The notes below the pieces were generated by a model, which saw only the letters and a program-made list of their open reading frames with translations, did no database searches and was not told where the DNA came from. A stretch of DNA of 64,000 nt from Bradyrhizobium liaoningense. Lineage in GTDB: Bacteria; Pseudomonadota; Alphaproteobacteria; Rhizobiales; Xanthobacteraceae. This document shows, in pieces, positions 19,045 to 27,101 of the stretch; the stretch's first letter is position 1; every line of letters starts with the position of its first letter. The position numbers were made by a program, and so were the translations under genes. The stretch lies in contig NZ_JAFCJM010000010.1 of NCBI RefSeq assembly GCF_018130955.1, positions 1 through 64,000 on the forward strand. The letters run 5' to 3'.

Positions 19045-19749
19045 CTAACCGCGCGCCAAGGCCGGCCGCGCGATGAAGGTCATGCGCCAGCGGTTGTGCC
19101 CGATATTGGTGTGGGCCCGCTGCGCCGAGAATCCGGCCGCGGTGAGTTTTGCCGTGATCTCGGCCTCGCTGTAGCGCTGCAGCCCGACGCGTGAGCGCAG
19201 GTGCCGGTAGTCGGAGAGCGCCGTCGAGATCAGCCCGACCAGCGCGTCCTTGAGGAAGCCGTGACGCGCGCCAAAGGAGAGCAGTGCCGTCACGTCCCGG
19301 CCCATGCCGACCTCCGGCCGCAGCACGTCGCCGAGGACCAGCTTTCCGGACGGCTTGAGCAGTCGGCGGATCACCGTGAACGCGGAATCGAGCTCCTCTG
19401 GCGTCATGTATTGCGCGACCGAGTTCATGATGACGAGGTCGACCGACTGCTCGGTCATCTTCCTGACATCGTCGAGCGAGCGGACACGGATTTTTGTGTT
19501 CGGCGCAAAACGCGCGATCAGCCGGCCGCGCACGCCGGGCGCGGGCTCAGCCAGGATCAGCTTGCCGCAGGCGGCTGCGACCTGGCCCGCCGACAGCGCC
19601 TCGCCACAGGCATAGTCGAGCACGGTCGCGTCCGATGCGGAGATGTAGCCGATGATGTCGCGCGCGATGATCTGGAAATGCAGGTCGCGATGCAGCTTGC
19701 TGACATAAATCGTATGCGTGGAATCGTAATAATCGATCCAGTCGTCCAT
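19045..19749 (-). CDS. class I SAM-dependent methyltransferase
   Basis: 234 residues. SAM-binding motif I is VLDYACGEALSAG (~43-55); the acidic motif II is near LAEP (66-69); motif IV is VDLVIMNSVAQYMTPEEL. A C-terminal helix-rich cap contains GLQRYSEAEITAKLTAAGF. The substrate is unknown; similarity of layout suggests a small molecule. The ATG at 19747-19749 (MDDWIDYYDS) is preferred over an upstream TTG. It is divergent from the dps gene. Confidence 0.82.
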   Translation of the reverse strand: MDDWIDYYDSTHTIYVSKLHRDLHFQIIARDIIGYISASDATVLDYACGEALSAGQVAAACGKLILAEPAPGVRGRLIARFAPNTKIRVRSLDDVRKMTEQSVDLVIMNSVAQYMTPEELDSAFTVIRRLLKPSGKLVLGDVLRPEVGMGRDVTALLSFGARHGFLKDALVGLISTALSDYRHLRSRVGLQRYSEAEITAKLTAAGFSAQRAHTNIGHNRWRMTFIARPALARG

Positions 19750-19863
19750 GGCACTCAAAGGTCCCGGCAAGGTCAGTTCCTGGGCAGGAACGGCGGCTGA
19801 TCGCCTGCGTTAAGGGATGCGACGGCGCGCCGTCAATGTGCGGTCCTAACAGGAAGGTTCCCC

Positions 19864-20403
19864 GTGAGCAAAGCCAAGTCTGACACCAGGTCCGATAAAA
19901 TCTCGCCCGATCTCGACACCCCCACCGATCTGCAGCCGGCCGCGGTCAACAAGATCTCGGAGGCGATCAACGTGCTGCTGGCGGATGCCTTTGCGTTGTA
20001 CCTGAAAACCAAGAATTTCCACTGGCATGTCAGCGGCCGGCATTTCCATGACTACCATGTGATGCTGGACGAGCAGTCGGATGCGATCTTCGCCACCACC
20101 GACCAGCTTGCCGAGCGTGTCCGCAAGCTCGGCGGCGCGACGCTGAAGTCGATCGGCCAGGTCGGCAAGCTGCAGACCATCCAGGACAACAACGAGGACT
20201 ACGTCCCGCCGCGCGAGATGTTGCGCGAGCTGATGGAGGACAACAAGCAGATGGCCGCCGCCATGCGCAAAGCCCACAAGCTCTGCGACGAGCATGACGA
20301 CACCGGCACCGCAGCCCTGCTCGAGGTGTTCATCGACGAGACCGAGCGTCGAACCTGGTTCCTGTTCGAGGCGAGCCGCCAGGAAGGCAGCAACGCGGCG
20401 TGA
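19864..20403 (+). CDS. Dps-family DNA starvation / ferritin-like protein
   Basis: 179 residues, four-helix ferritin-like fold. The ferroxidase region is LKTKNFHWHVSGRHFHDYHV with D and E ligands downstream (MLDEQSD), as in Dps dodecamers that oxidise and store iron and protect DNA. A hydrophilic N-terminal tail (SKAKSDTRSDK) may bind DNA. The GTG at 19864 is preceded by AGGAAGG. It stands alone, divergent from the methyltransferase. Confidence 0.93.
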   Translation: MSKAKSDTRSDKISPDLDTPTDLQPAAVNKISEAINVLLADAFALYLKTKNFHWHVSGRHFHDYHVMLDEQSDAIFATTDQLAERVRKLGGATLKSIGQVGKLQTIQDNNEDYVPPREMLRELMEDNKQMAAAMRKAHKLCDEHDDTGTAALLEVFIDETERRTWFLFEASRQEGSNAA

Positions 20404-20435
20404 CGCCGGATGCCTGCCCGCGGGCTGCCGTCAAG

Positions 20436-20741
20436 TCATCGCGATCGGAAATGGCGCTGTAACCACACGAGCAGCTTGACGAATGCCGGCGACATGACGG
20501 TGTCCGCACCCGTGAGCACGGTGTCGCGCCCCTGGTCCTGGATCGAGATCGAATACGACATCGCGTCGCGCAAGCCTTCGGGCCGCGGCGGCGAAGGGCC
20601 GGCCGCAACCGCTGCTGCGACGAGCTCGCCGAGCTCCTTCGTGATGGCCGGATCGAGCGTGGTGGTATCGAGGACGAGCGGCGGGCGCTGGAGCAAAACT
20701 CCCGCGCCCTGACCGCCGTGTTGCGCCAAGCTGATCTTCAT
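20436..20741 (-). CDS. emfourin-like protease inhibitor (protealysin inhibitor family)
   Basis: 101 residues. The opening MKISLAQHGGQGAG, the middle LGELVAAAVAAG, and the segment DAMSYSISIQDQGRDTVL followed by VKLLVWLQRH match what I know of emfourin, the small inhibitor encoded next to M4 protealysins. It is predicted cytoplasmic (no signal peptide). It lies 63 bases downstream of the M4 protease on the same strand, so protease and inhibitor are probably co-expressed. The homology call is from memory of the family and its genomic context. Confidence 0.75.
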   Translation of the reverse strand: MKISLAQHGGQGAGVLLQRPPLVLDTTTLDPAITKELGELVAAAVAAGPSPPRPEGLRDAMSYSISIQDQGRDTVLTGADTVMSPAFVKLLVWLQRHFRSR

Positions 20742-20804
20742 AGCCAGAAGTTTACCGAAACGCGGCCGTCAAGTCACTGGCGGCCGTGTTTCGATTGAGG
20801 CCAC

Positions 20805-22031
20805 TTAGTGCGGCCGACCCTGCTGCATGCCTTCCAGCGTACGTGAGAGCGCCGTGAGCTGACTGGAGAGCTCGGCGATCTTGTGCGCGACCTCAGTTGC
20901 ATCGTCGTGGCCGTTGGCCATGGCCGGTGCGCGGCGCATGCGACTGGTGGTTCCGGCCAGCGAGCGAACGCCGCTGATCGGGAGACCGACGTCCTTCCAT
21001 GCCGATGCGACCGCCTGCTGCTCCGCGCTCTGCGCGCCGTAGAGCTGTCCTGCCTTGAGGTAGGTCGTGTCGGCGAATTCCTGGAAATTCGTCGTCTGGT
21101 TCGACGCCAGAAGTGAGGCGTACCAGATGTGTCCCGGCGCTTCCCACGCAAATCCGCCGATGCCGACCGCGGTCAGATAGAATGCCTTGTTGGGAATGCC
21201 GGAGTTGATGTGCACGCCGCCATTGTCGCCGTCATCCGTGTCCGGCAGGTTGACATATTTCCGCATGTGGTCGGGCTGCGGGTCCTTGCCGAGCATCGGA
21301 TTGTTGTAGGCCTTGCCCGGCTCCTTCATCGATCGCAAGGCGTCCGCGCCGACGTCGGGCGTGAACACTTCGGCGCCGATCAGCCAGTCGGCCTGATCGG
21401 CCGATTGCTTCTTCACCCATTGCTTGACCAGCGAGCCGAACACGTCGGAGATCGACTCGTTCAGCGCGCCCGACTGATTGTGATAGATCAGGCCGGCGGC
21501 CTGCTCGGTGACGCCGTGCGTGAGTTCATGGCCGATCACGTCGATCGACTTGGTGAAGTCGGTGAAGAGAACGCCGTCCCCGTCGCCGAACACCATCTCG
21601 GTGCCGTCCCAGAACGCGTTGTTGTAGGCCTCGCCATAGTGCACGAAGCCGTTGAGGCGCATGCCGTGCCCGTCGATCGAGTCGCGATCGAGGACCTGCT
21701 GGTAGAAGTCGCGCGTGTCACCGAGGCCGTCGAATGCCCGATTGACGCTGTCGTCCTTCGCCTTCGCGCCGTCCTCGGTACGGGCGACTGTCGCCGAACC
21801 GAGCAGGGTGGAATTGCCGCAGTCAGAGATCGTTCGCCTTCCGTGCGACGACGGCGCGGCCGCAGCCGCGACGAGCCCGCGGATGGCACGCTCGCCGCGC
21901 AGGCGCGACGTCGACAGCAACGTGCGCAGGGCCGCGTCGCGAATGCGGCTGTCGGTGTTGTCGAGCAGCTTCTTGAGAACGTGGGGCGGGGTGATGCAGT
22001 TGATGCAGCGGCAACGGCTTTTGAACATCAT
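20805..22031 (-). CDS. protealysin-like M4 family metallopeptidase
   Basis: 408 residues. A short N-terminal propeptide (CRCINCITPPHVLKKLLDNT, residues 7-26) resembles the protealysin propeptide with its conserved PPxxL. The thermolysin fold follows, with the zinc motif HELTH (168-172), the third ligand E192 in GALNESISD, and a catalytic-site His in GGVHINSGIPNKAFY. There is no signal peptide, as in protealysin, which leaves the cell by an unclear route. A C-terminal extension of ~50 residues (EVAHKIAELSSQLTALSRTL) may form a coiled coil. The double ATG at 22029-22031 is preceded by GGAG. An inhibitor gene follows. Confidence 0.92.
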   Translation of the reverse strand: MMFKSRCRCINCITPPHVLKKLLDNTDSRIRDAALRTLLSTSRLRGERAIRGLVAAAAAPSSHGRRTISDCGNSTLLGSATVARTEDGAKAKDDSVNRAFDGLGDTRDFYQQVLDRDSIDGHGMRLNGFVHYGEAYNNAFWDGTEMVFGDGDGVLFTDFTKSIDVIGHELTHGVTEQAAGLIYHNQSGALNESISDVFGSLVKQWVKKQSADQADWLIGAEVFTPDVGADALRSMKEPGKAYNNPMLGKDPQPDHMRKYVNLPDTDDGDNGGVHINSGIPNKAFYLTAVGIGGFAWEAPGHIWYASLLASNQTTNFQEFADTTYLKAGQLYGAQSAEQQAVASAWKDVGLPISGVRSLAGTTSRMRRAPAMANGHDDATEVAHKIAELSSQLTALSRTLEGMQQGRPH

Positions 22032-22189
22032 GATCGACTCCAATGGTGCTGAGAAAAGGTGCTTGGGAAAAAGCAAATAAAAATGAGGAAATACAACCTC
22101 GGCGATTATCTATCGGAGGTAGATGAAGTCAAGGCGCGAAGATGTCGCGATTGCGTGAAGATGATTTTGGGCGGAAAATCGCGAAAACG

Positions 22190-22717
22190 TCAGTTCCGTT
22201 TCCACAATCTGACCAGCGGGCCGTCCTCGCCCATCACCGGATCGCTGCCTGGCACAACCACTGCGGGAATCGTCTTCAGCGCCTTCGCGTAATTCTCTGG
22301 CGTCGCGCGCGTGATCTCCATCCTTGCGCCGGGCGGATAGGCGCCGATCACGCAGAAATGCTCCGCCGCCGAGAGGAGCTGATGCCCCGTGCCGGCGGGG
22401 AGGATCGCGACGTCGCCCGCGGCGATCTCCAGCACCTGGCCGTGATCGCCGCCGAAGCGTACGCGGGCGCGGCCGCGTGCCACGCCGAGCACCTCATGCA
22501 CGGTCGCGTGATAATGCAGGTAGTCGTAGACGCCGTTGCGCCACATCCCGCCCCAGCCGTTCCGGCCAAAGAGGCCTTCGACGGTTTCCTCGGGCGCCTT
22601 CGGATCGAGCTTCACCGCGCCCCGATAGACCAGGAAGGGAAGGATGTTGTTCGGCACGAGCCCGTCGTCCGCGAAGACGATCGCAAGCGGCTCGGCGTTG
22701 TCACGGACGACGGACAT
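22190..22717 (-). CDS. cupin domain protein
   Basis: 175 residues with one cupin barrel: metal-binding motif 1 is HYHATVHEVLGVARGRARVR (H-x-H...E) and motif 2 is GDVAILPAGTGHQLLS. The reaction is unknown; such proteins bind a metal and may be isomerases or dioxygenases, and similar ones are annotated as YjlB-like. It stands alone between the protease gene and a small gene on the opposite strand. Confidence 0.82.
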   Translation of the reverse strand: MSVVRDNAEPLAIVFADDGLVPNNILPFLVYRGAVKLDPKAPEETVEGLFGRNGWGGMWRNGVYDYLHYHATVHEVLGVARGRARVRFGGDHGQVLEIAAGDVAILPAGTGHQLLSAAEHFCVIGAYPPGARMEITRATPENYAKALKTIPAVVVPGSDPVMGEDGPLVRLWKRN

Positions 22718-22875
22718 GGTGGGCTCCCAGAGGCATCATACAGCGCATCAAGGCGCTACGGGCGCGCTTGTTCCTGGCATCCGGGCGAGGCGAGCCGGTC
22801 CGCGGGGTTGAGGGAGATCAAGGCGCAGACGGCGATTCAGGGGCACGCAAACCCAAGCGAAGGGAATGGAACGCC

Positions 22876-23091
22876 ATGAACGCTTCTGACATTGCGCAGC
22901 GCCACTTTTCCGCGGCCGTCGACGAGGCGGAGACGAGCGGTCTGGGATACGAGCCGGTTTGCCGCTCCCTGCTCAATCTCGTCATCTCGAAATATCTGGA
23001 GACGAGGTCGGTCGCCGACATCCAGGCGGAGCTGCGCTTCATTGCCGAGAACTGCGATCCCGACACGGATTTCATGTTCATGCGCCCGTGA
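22876..23091 (+). CDS. small conserved hypothetical protein
   Basis: 71 residues, mostly alpha-helical by composition: SDIAQRHFSAAVDEAETSGL, then CRSLLNLVISKYLETRSVADIQAELRFIAEN. The ATG at 22876 follows AGGGAATGG. No signal peptide, helix of membrane type or known motif. It faces carA tail to tail (43 bases between stops). Function unknown. Confidence 0.65.
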   Translation: MNASDIAQRHFSAAVDEAETSGLGYEPVCRSLLNLVISKYLETRSVADIQAELRFIAENCDPDTDFMFMRP

Positions 23092-23133
23092 TCGGCGGAC
23101 CCGGCGGGTTTGCCCGCCAGGCAACTTCAGAGC

Positions 23134-24324
23134 TCACGCGCTCTTCTTCTGCCGCATCAGATTGGCAAAGCGCTGGAACAGATAGTGCGAGTCGCGCGGG
23201 CCGGGCGACGCCTCGGGGTGGTACTGCACCGAGAACACCGGCTTGCCGTCGAGCTGTATGCCGCAATTGGAGCCGTCGAACAGCGAGATGTGGGTCTGCG
23301 TCGCGCCTTTCGGCAATGTCTTCTCGTCCACGGCAAAGCCGTGGTTCATCGAGGTGATCTCGACCTTGCCGGTGGTCTCGTCCTTGACGGGATGATTGGC
23401 GCCGTGATGGCCCTGATGCATCTTCTTGGTCTTGGCGCCGACGGCGAGGCCGAGCATCTGATGCCCTAGGCAGATGCCGAAGGTCGGCGTGCCCGACTTG
23501 ATCACCTGCTGGATCACGGGAACAGCGTATTTGCCGGTCGCGGCCGGATCGCCCGGACCGTTCGACAGGAAAACCCCGTCGGGCTTCATCGCCAGAATGT
23601 CTTCGGCCGAGGTCGTGGCCGGCACGACCGTCACCTTGCAGCCGACGCCGGCGAGCAGGCGCAAAATGTTGCGCTTGATGCCGTAGTCGATGGCGACGAC
23701 GTTGAATTCGGGCTTCTCCTGCCGGCCAAAGCCTTCGTTCCACACCCAGGGCGTCTCGTCCCAGTTGAAGCGCTGGCTGGAAGTGACCATCGGCACGAGG
23801 TCCATGCCTTCGAGGCCCGGCCACTCGCGCGCCTCTTCCTTCAGCCCGTGCAGGTCGAACTCGCCGGTCCTGGAATGCGCGATCACGGCGTTGGGCATGC
23901 CCTTCCTGCGGATCAGCGCGGTGAGCGCGCGGGTGTCGATGCCGGACAGACCGATGATGCCGCGGGCCTTCAGCCACTGGTCGAGATGCTTGGTGGCGCG
24001 GAAGTTCGAGGGATCGGTGATGGCGGTGCGCAAGATCACGCCGCGCGCGCCGGGCGTCGCGGCCATGTTCACCGTCTCGATGTCTTCCTCGTTGGTCCCG
24101 ACATTGCCGATATGCGGGAAGGTGAAGGTGATGATCTGCCCGGCATAGGAGGGATCGGTCAAGATCTCCTCATAGCCGGTCATCGCGGTGTTGAAGCAGA
24201 CTTCGCCCACAGCTTGCCCTTCGGCGCCGAGGCCGAAGCCTTCGAGCACCGTGCCGTCGGCAAGCACGAGGAGCGCGGTCGGTTTGTGGTCCGGCCAGGC
24301 GGGATCGTTTTCATGTTGTGTCAT
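23134..24324 (-). CDS. carA: carbamoyl-phosphate synthase small (glutaminase) subunit
   Basis: 396 residues. The N-terminal CPSase small-chain domain has CFNTAMTGYEEILTDPSYAG. The C-terminal class I amidotransferase has the nucleophile cysteine in FGICLGHQML, the oxyanion-loop SNGPGDP, and the His/Glu pair in VQYHPEASPGP. It hydrolyses glutamine and feeds ammonia to CarB. The ATG at 24322-24324 starts MTQHENDPAW. carB is ~6.3 kb away, so the two are not in one operon. Confidence 0.97.
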   Translation of the reverse strand: MTQHENDPAWPDHKPTALLVLADGTVLEGFGLGAEGQAVGEVCFNTAMTGYEEILTDPSYAGQIITFTFPHIGNVGTNEEDIETVNMAATPGARGVILRTAITDPSNFRATKHLDQWLKARGIIGLSGIDTRALTALIRRKGMPNAVIAHSRTGEFDLHGLKEEAREWPGLEGMDLVPMVTSSQRFNWDETPWVWNEGFGRQEKPEFNVVAIDYGIKRNILRLLAGVGCKVTVVPATTSAEDILAMKPDGVFLSNGPGDPAATGKYAVPVIQQVIKSGTPTFGICLGHQMLGLAVGAKTKKMHQGHHGANHPVKDETTGKVEITSMNHGFAVDEKTLPKGATQTHISLFDGSNCGIQLDGKPVFSVQYHPEASPGPRDSHYLFQRFANLMRQKKSA

Positions 24325-24470
24325 GAGCCCGCTTCATAGAGCCCGCGGGCGCCGCCGTCAAAGCGGAAGGGACCGGATTCACATGCGTTTTTGCATATTT
24401 GACAGGCCCCGGCAGGCACCTAAGGTCGGCAGGACAATTTCCGGCAAATTCAGAGGCTTGCGAGGCAATA

Positions 24471-25172
24471 ATGGACCGGACGACCCCGATTGTGCTGGTT
24501 CCGGGGCTGGCGTCCTCGGCCCGGATCTATGCGCCCGTGATCCCTGCGCTGTGGCGTTTCGGCTCCGTGACCGTCGCCAACCACATCCGTGACGACAATA
24601 TCGCCGCGATCGCCCGCCGTATCCTCCCCGAGGCGCCGCCGCGCTTTGCCCTGGCCGGCCATTCCATGGGTGGCTACATCGCCTTCGAGATCATGCGGCA
24701 GGCTCCCGAGCGCGTGACAAAGCTCGCGCTGATCAACACGCAGGCGCGGCCCGATACGCCGGAGGCGACCGCGCGCCGCCGCAGCCACATGGAACGCGCC
24801 AGGCGCGGCGAGCTTCGCGCCGTCCGCGAGGAGAGTTTTCCGGAGCTCGTGCATCCGTCGCGGCGCGATGACGCCGAGATCCTCCGGCTCGTGCATGCGC
24901 AGGACGAGGATGTCGGCGTCGAGGGCTATCTGCGCCAGCAGACCGCGATCATCGCCCGGGTGGATTCGCGCCCGACGCTTGCGGCCATCAAATGCCCGAC
25001 GCTGGTGCTGACGGGCGATGCCGACAACACCATCCCGAATGCGCTCTCGAAGGAGATGGCCGACGGTATCGCCGGCGCACGGCTCGTGATCCTCGACCGC
25101 TGCGGGCACCTGCCGCAGCCCGAGCAGCCCGAGGCGACCGCGCGGGCGCTGACCGAATGGCTCGAGAGCTAG
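24471..25172 (+). CDS. alpha/beta hydrolase
   Basis: 233 residues. The nucleophile elbow is GHSMGG (~64-69), the acid is in LVLTGDADNTIP, and the catalytic His is in DRCGHLPQPEQP near the C-terminus, a complete triad. It opens with PIVLVPGLASSARIY, the oxyanion region. Substrate unknown (esterase or lactonase type). The ATG at 24471 follows GCGAGGCAAT. It is divergent from carA, with about 146 bases between. Confidence 0.88.
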   Translation: MDRTTPIVLVPGLASSARIYAPVIPALWRFGSVTVANHIRDDNIAAIARRILPEAPPRFALAGHSMGGYIAFEIMRQAPERVTKLALINTQARPDTPEATARRRSHMERARRGELRAVREESFPELVHPSRRDDAEILRLVHAQDEDVGVEGYLRQQTAIIARVDSRPTLAAIKCPTLVLTGDADNTIPNALSKEMADGIAGARLVILDRCGHLPQPEQPEATARALTEWLES

Positions 25173-25232
25173 GTTGTCTATCCGCTGCGAACGGCCTAGA
25201 TCAGGCGCAACATATCCGAAGGGAACACGACC

Positions 25233-25688
25233 ATGATGCGCGACGATATCAACAATGCGATCAAGGAGGCCATGAAGGCCAAGGACGAGCGAAAACTCTC
25301 CACGCTGCGCATGGTCAATTCGACCATCAAGAACGCCGATATCGAGGCGCGCGGCAACGGCAAGCCGCCGCTCTCGGATGCCGACCTGCTCGGCGTGCTG
25401 CAGAAGATGATCAAGCAGCGCCAGGAGGCGGTCGAGCTCTACGACAAGGGCGGCCGCGCCGAGCTTGCCGCGCAGGAGCGCGAGGAGATCGCGGTGATCT
25501 CGGCGTACTTGCCGAAGCAGATGTCTGACGACGAGGTGAAGAAGGCGATTGCCGACATCGTCGCCGAGACCGGTGCCGCCGGCATGAAGGACATGGGCAA
25601 GGTGATCGCAGCGCTGAAGACGAAGTACGCCGGCCAGATGGATTTTGGCAAAGCCAGCGGTTTGGTGAAGGCGGCATTGACCGGCTAA
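25233..25688 (+). CDS. GatB/YqeY domain protein
   Basis: 151 residues, the standard length of YqeY. It contains LSTLRMVNSTIKNADIEARG and YLPKQMSDDEV, and ends in the GKASGLVKAALTG helix, as in the tRNA-binding domain of GatB. Free-standing YqeY proteins are linked with tRNA amidation, without a fixed role. In related genomes yqeY sits near carA and dnaG-rpoD; here about 17.5 kb separates it from dnaG. Confidence 0.93.
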   Translation: MMRDDINNAIKEAMKAKDERKLSTLRMVNSTIKNADIEARGNGKPPLSDADLLGVLQKMIKQRQEAVELYDKGGRAELAAQEREEIAVISAYLPKQMSDDEVKKAIADIVAETGAAGMKDMGKVIAALKTKYAGQMDFGKASGLVKAALTG

Positions 25689-25754
25689 CTCTCGCGAGGC
25701 GGGTGAGGGGTTCTCTCCGCGGGTGACCCTCTTGCATTGATATTCGCGGATAGA

Positions 25755-25806
25755 ACCCCTCATCCGGCGCTTCGCGCCCCTTCTCCCACAAGGGGAGAAG
25801 GGGCAC
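25755..25806. repeat. short intergenic palindromic repeat
   Basis: CCCTCATCCGGCGCTTCGCG followed by CCCCTTCTCCCACAAGGGGA is a widespread alphaproteobacterial intergenic repeat type. CCCCTTCTCCC/GGGGAGAAGGGG gives a stable hairpin that may also end the yqeY transcript. Confidence 0.5.
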
Positions 25807-25868
25807 CTTTGTCGCGGCTGCAATTCCGTCTAGTCTCTATCCAGAGAGACACAAATCGGGAGCAACCG

Positions 25869-27005
25869 ATGAGCGCCACCACGCCGTTCCGCATCGCCAT
25901 CAGCGACGCCGTCCTCTCGGACCTCAAGTCGCGCCTGTCGCGCACGCGCTGGCCGGAGGCGGAACTGGTGGACGACTGGAGCCAGGGCGCGCCGCTCAAA
26001 TGGATCCAGGAGATCTGCCGCTATTGGGAGACGGAGTACGACTGGCGGGCGCGCGAGGCAAAGCTGAATCGTTTCGCGCAATTCACCACCGAGATCGACG
26101 GGCTCGACATCCACTTCCTGCATGTGCGCTCGAAGGAGCCGAATGCGCTGCCGCTCGTCATCACCCATGGCTGGCCCGGCTCGATCGTCGAATTCCAGAA
26201 GGTGATCGAGCCGCTGGTCGACCCAGTGGCACACGGTGGCAACGCCGCCGACGCGTTCCACGTCGTCTGTCCCTCGCTGCCGGGTTTTGGCTTCTCCGGT
26301 AAACCAAAGACCACCGGCTGGGGCGTCGACCGCATTGCCGCGACCTGGGCGAAGCTGATGGACCGCCTTGGCTATGCGCGTTACGGCGCGCAGGGCGGCG
26401 ACTGGGGTTCGGCAGTGACGACCTCGCTCGGTGCGCATGACCCCGCGCATTGCGCCGGCATCCACATCACGCTCGCCTTCAACGCGGCGCCCAAGGTCGA
26501 TGGCGAGCCGACGCCTGAAGAGAAGCGGGCGCTCGCTCGCTTGAAGCACTACGTCGATCTCGACTCCGGCTACTCAAAACAGCAATCGACGCGTCCGCAG
26601 ACGCTCGGCTATGGCCTGACGGATTCGCCGAGCGGGCAGGCGGCGTGGATTTTGGAAAAGTTCTGGGCCTGGACCGATTGCAACGGCCATCCCGAATACA
26701 TTTTTACCAGGGACGAACTGCTCGACAATGTCATGCTGTATTGGGCGACGGAGACGGCGGCCTCCTCCGCGCGGCTCTATTGGGAGAGTTTTGGCAAGCG
26801 CCGCACCACGCCCAAGGTGACCGTGCCAACGGGCGTCGCGGTGTTCCCCAAGGAGATCATCACGCCAGTCCGGAGCTGGATGGAGCCGAACTTTCCCAAC
26901 ATCACCCACTGGAGCGAGATGGAGAAGGGCGGCCATTTTGCCGCCTTCGAGCAGCCGGAGCTGTTCGTCGGCGATGTCAGAAAGTTCTTCCGGACGCTGC
27001 GCTAG
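25869..27005 (+). CDS. epoxide hydrolase (EHN-type alpha/beta hydrolase)
   Basis: 378 residues. An N-terminal EHN cap domain (FRIAISDAVLSDLKSRLSRT) leads into the hydrolase core: oxyanion motif HGWPGS, nucleophile aspartate in AQGGDWGS, and catalytic His in GGHFAAFEQPE near the C-terminus. It opens epoxides to diols with an alkyl-enzyme intermediate. The ATG at 25869 is preceded by GGAGCAACC. The genes downstream are also catabolic, though not obviously the same pathway. Confidence 0.93.
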   Translation: MSATTPFRIAISDAVLSDLKSRLSRTRWPEAELVDDWSQGAPLKWIQEICRYWETEYDWRAREAKLNRFAQFTTEIDGLDIHFLHVRSKEPNALPLVITHGWPGSIVEFQKVIEPLVDPVAHGGNAADAFHVVCPSLPGFGFSGKPKTTGWGVDRIAATWAKLMDRLGYARYGAQGGDWGSAVTTSLGAHDPAHCAGIHITLAFNAAPKVDGEPTPEEKRALARLKHYVDLDSGYSKQQSTRPQTLGYGLTDSPSGQAAWILEKFWAWTDCNGHPEYIFTRDELLDNVMLYWATETAASSARLYWESFGKRRTTPKVTVPTGVAVFPKEIITPVRSWMEPNFPNITHWSEMEKGGHFAAFEQPELFVGDVRKFFRTLR

Positions 27006-27020
27006 GCCGCAGCCTCCAGC

Positions 27021-27051
27021 GTCATGCCCGGGCTTGTCCCGGGCATCCACG
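27021..27051. repeat. single CATGCCCGGGC-family hairpin
   Basis: GTCATGCCCGGGCTTGTCCC plus GGGCATCCACG is the same half-element seen in the inverted pair at 6181-6266. It folds as CCCGGG/CCCGGG around CTTGT. Confidence 0.7.
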
Positions 27052-27101
27052 GCCTTAAACTGCCCCGCCAATAAGAAACGATCGGGAAGGCGACCAGGGC
27101 C

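Noticed and set aside
22059..22292. 77-codon plus-strand frame beginning MRKYNLGDYL upstream of the protease
   Set aside because: No ribosome site, overlaps the end of the cupin gene on the other strand, low coding character.
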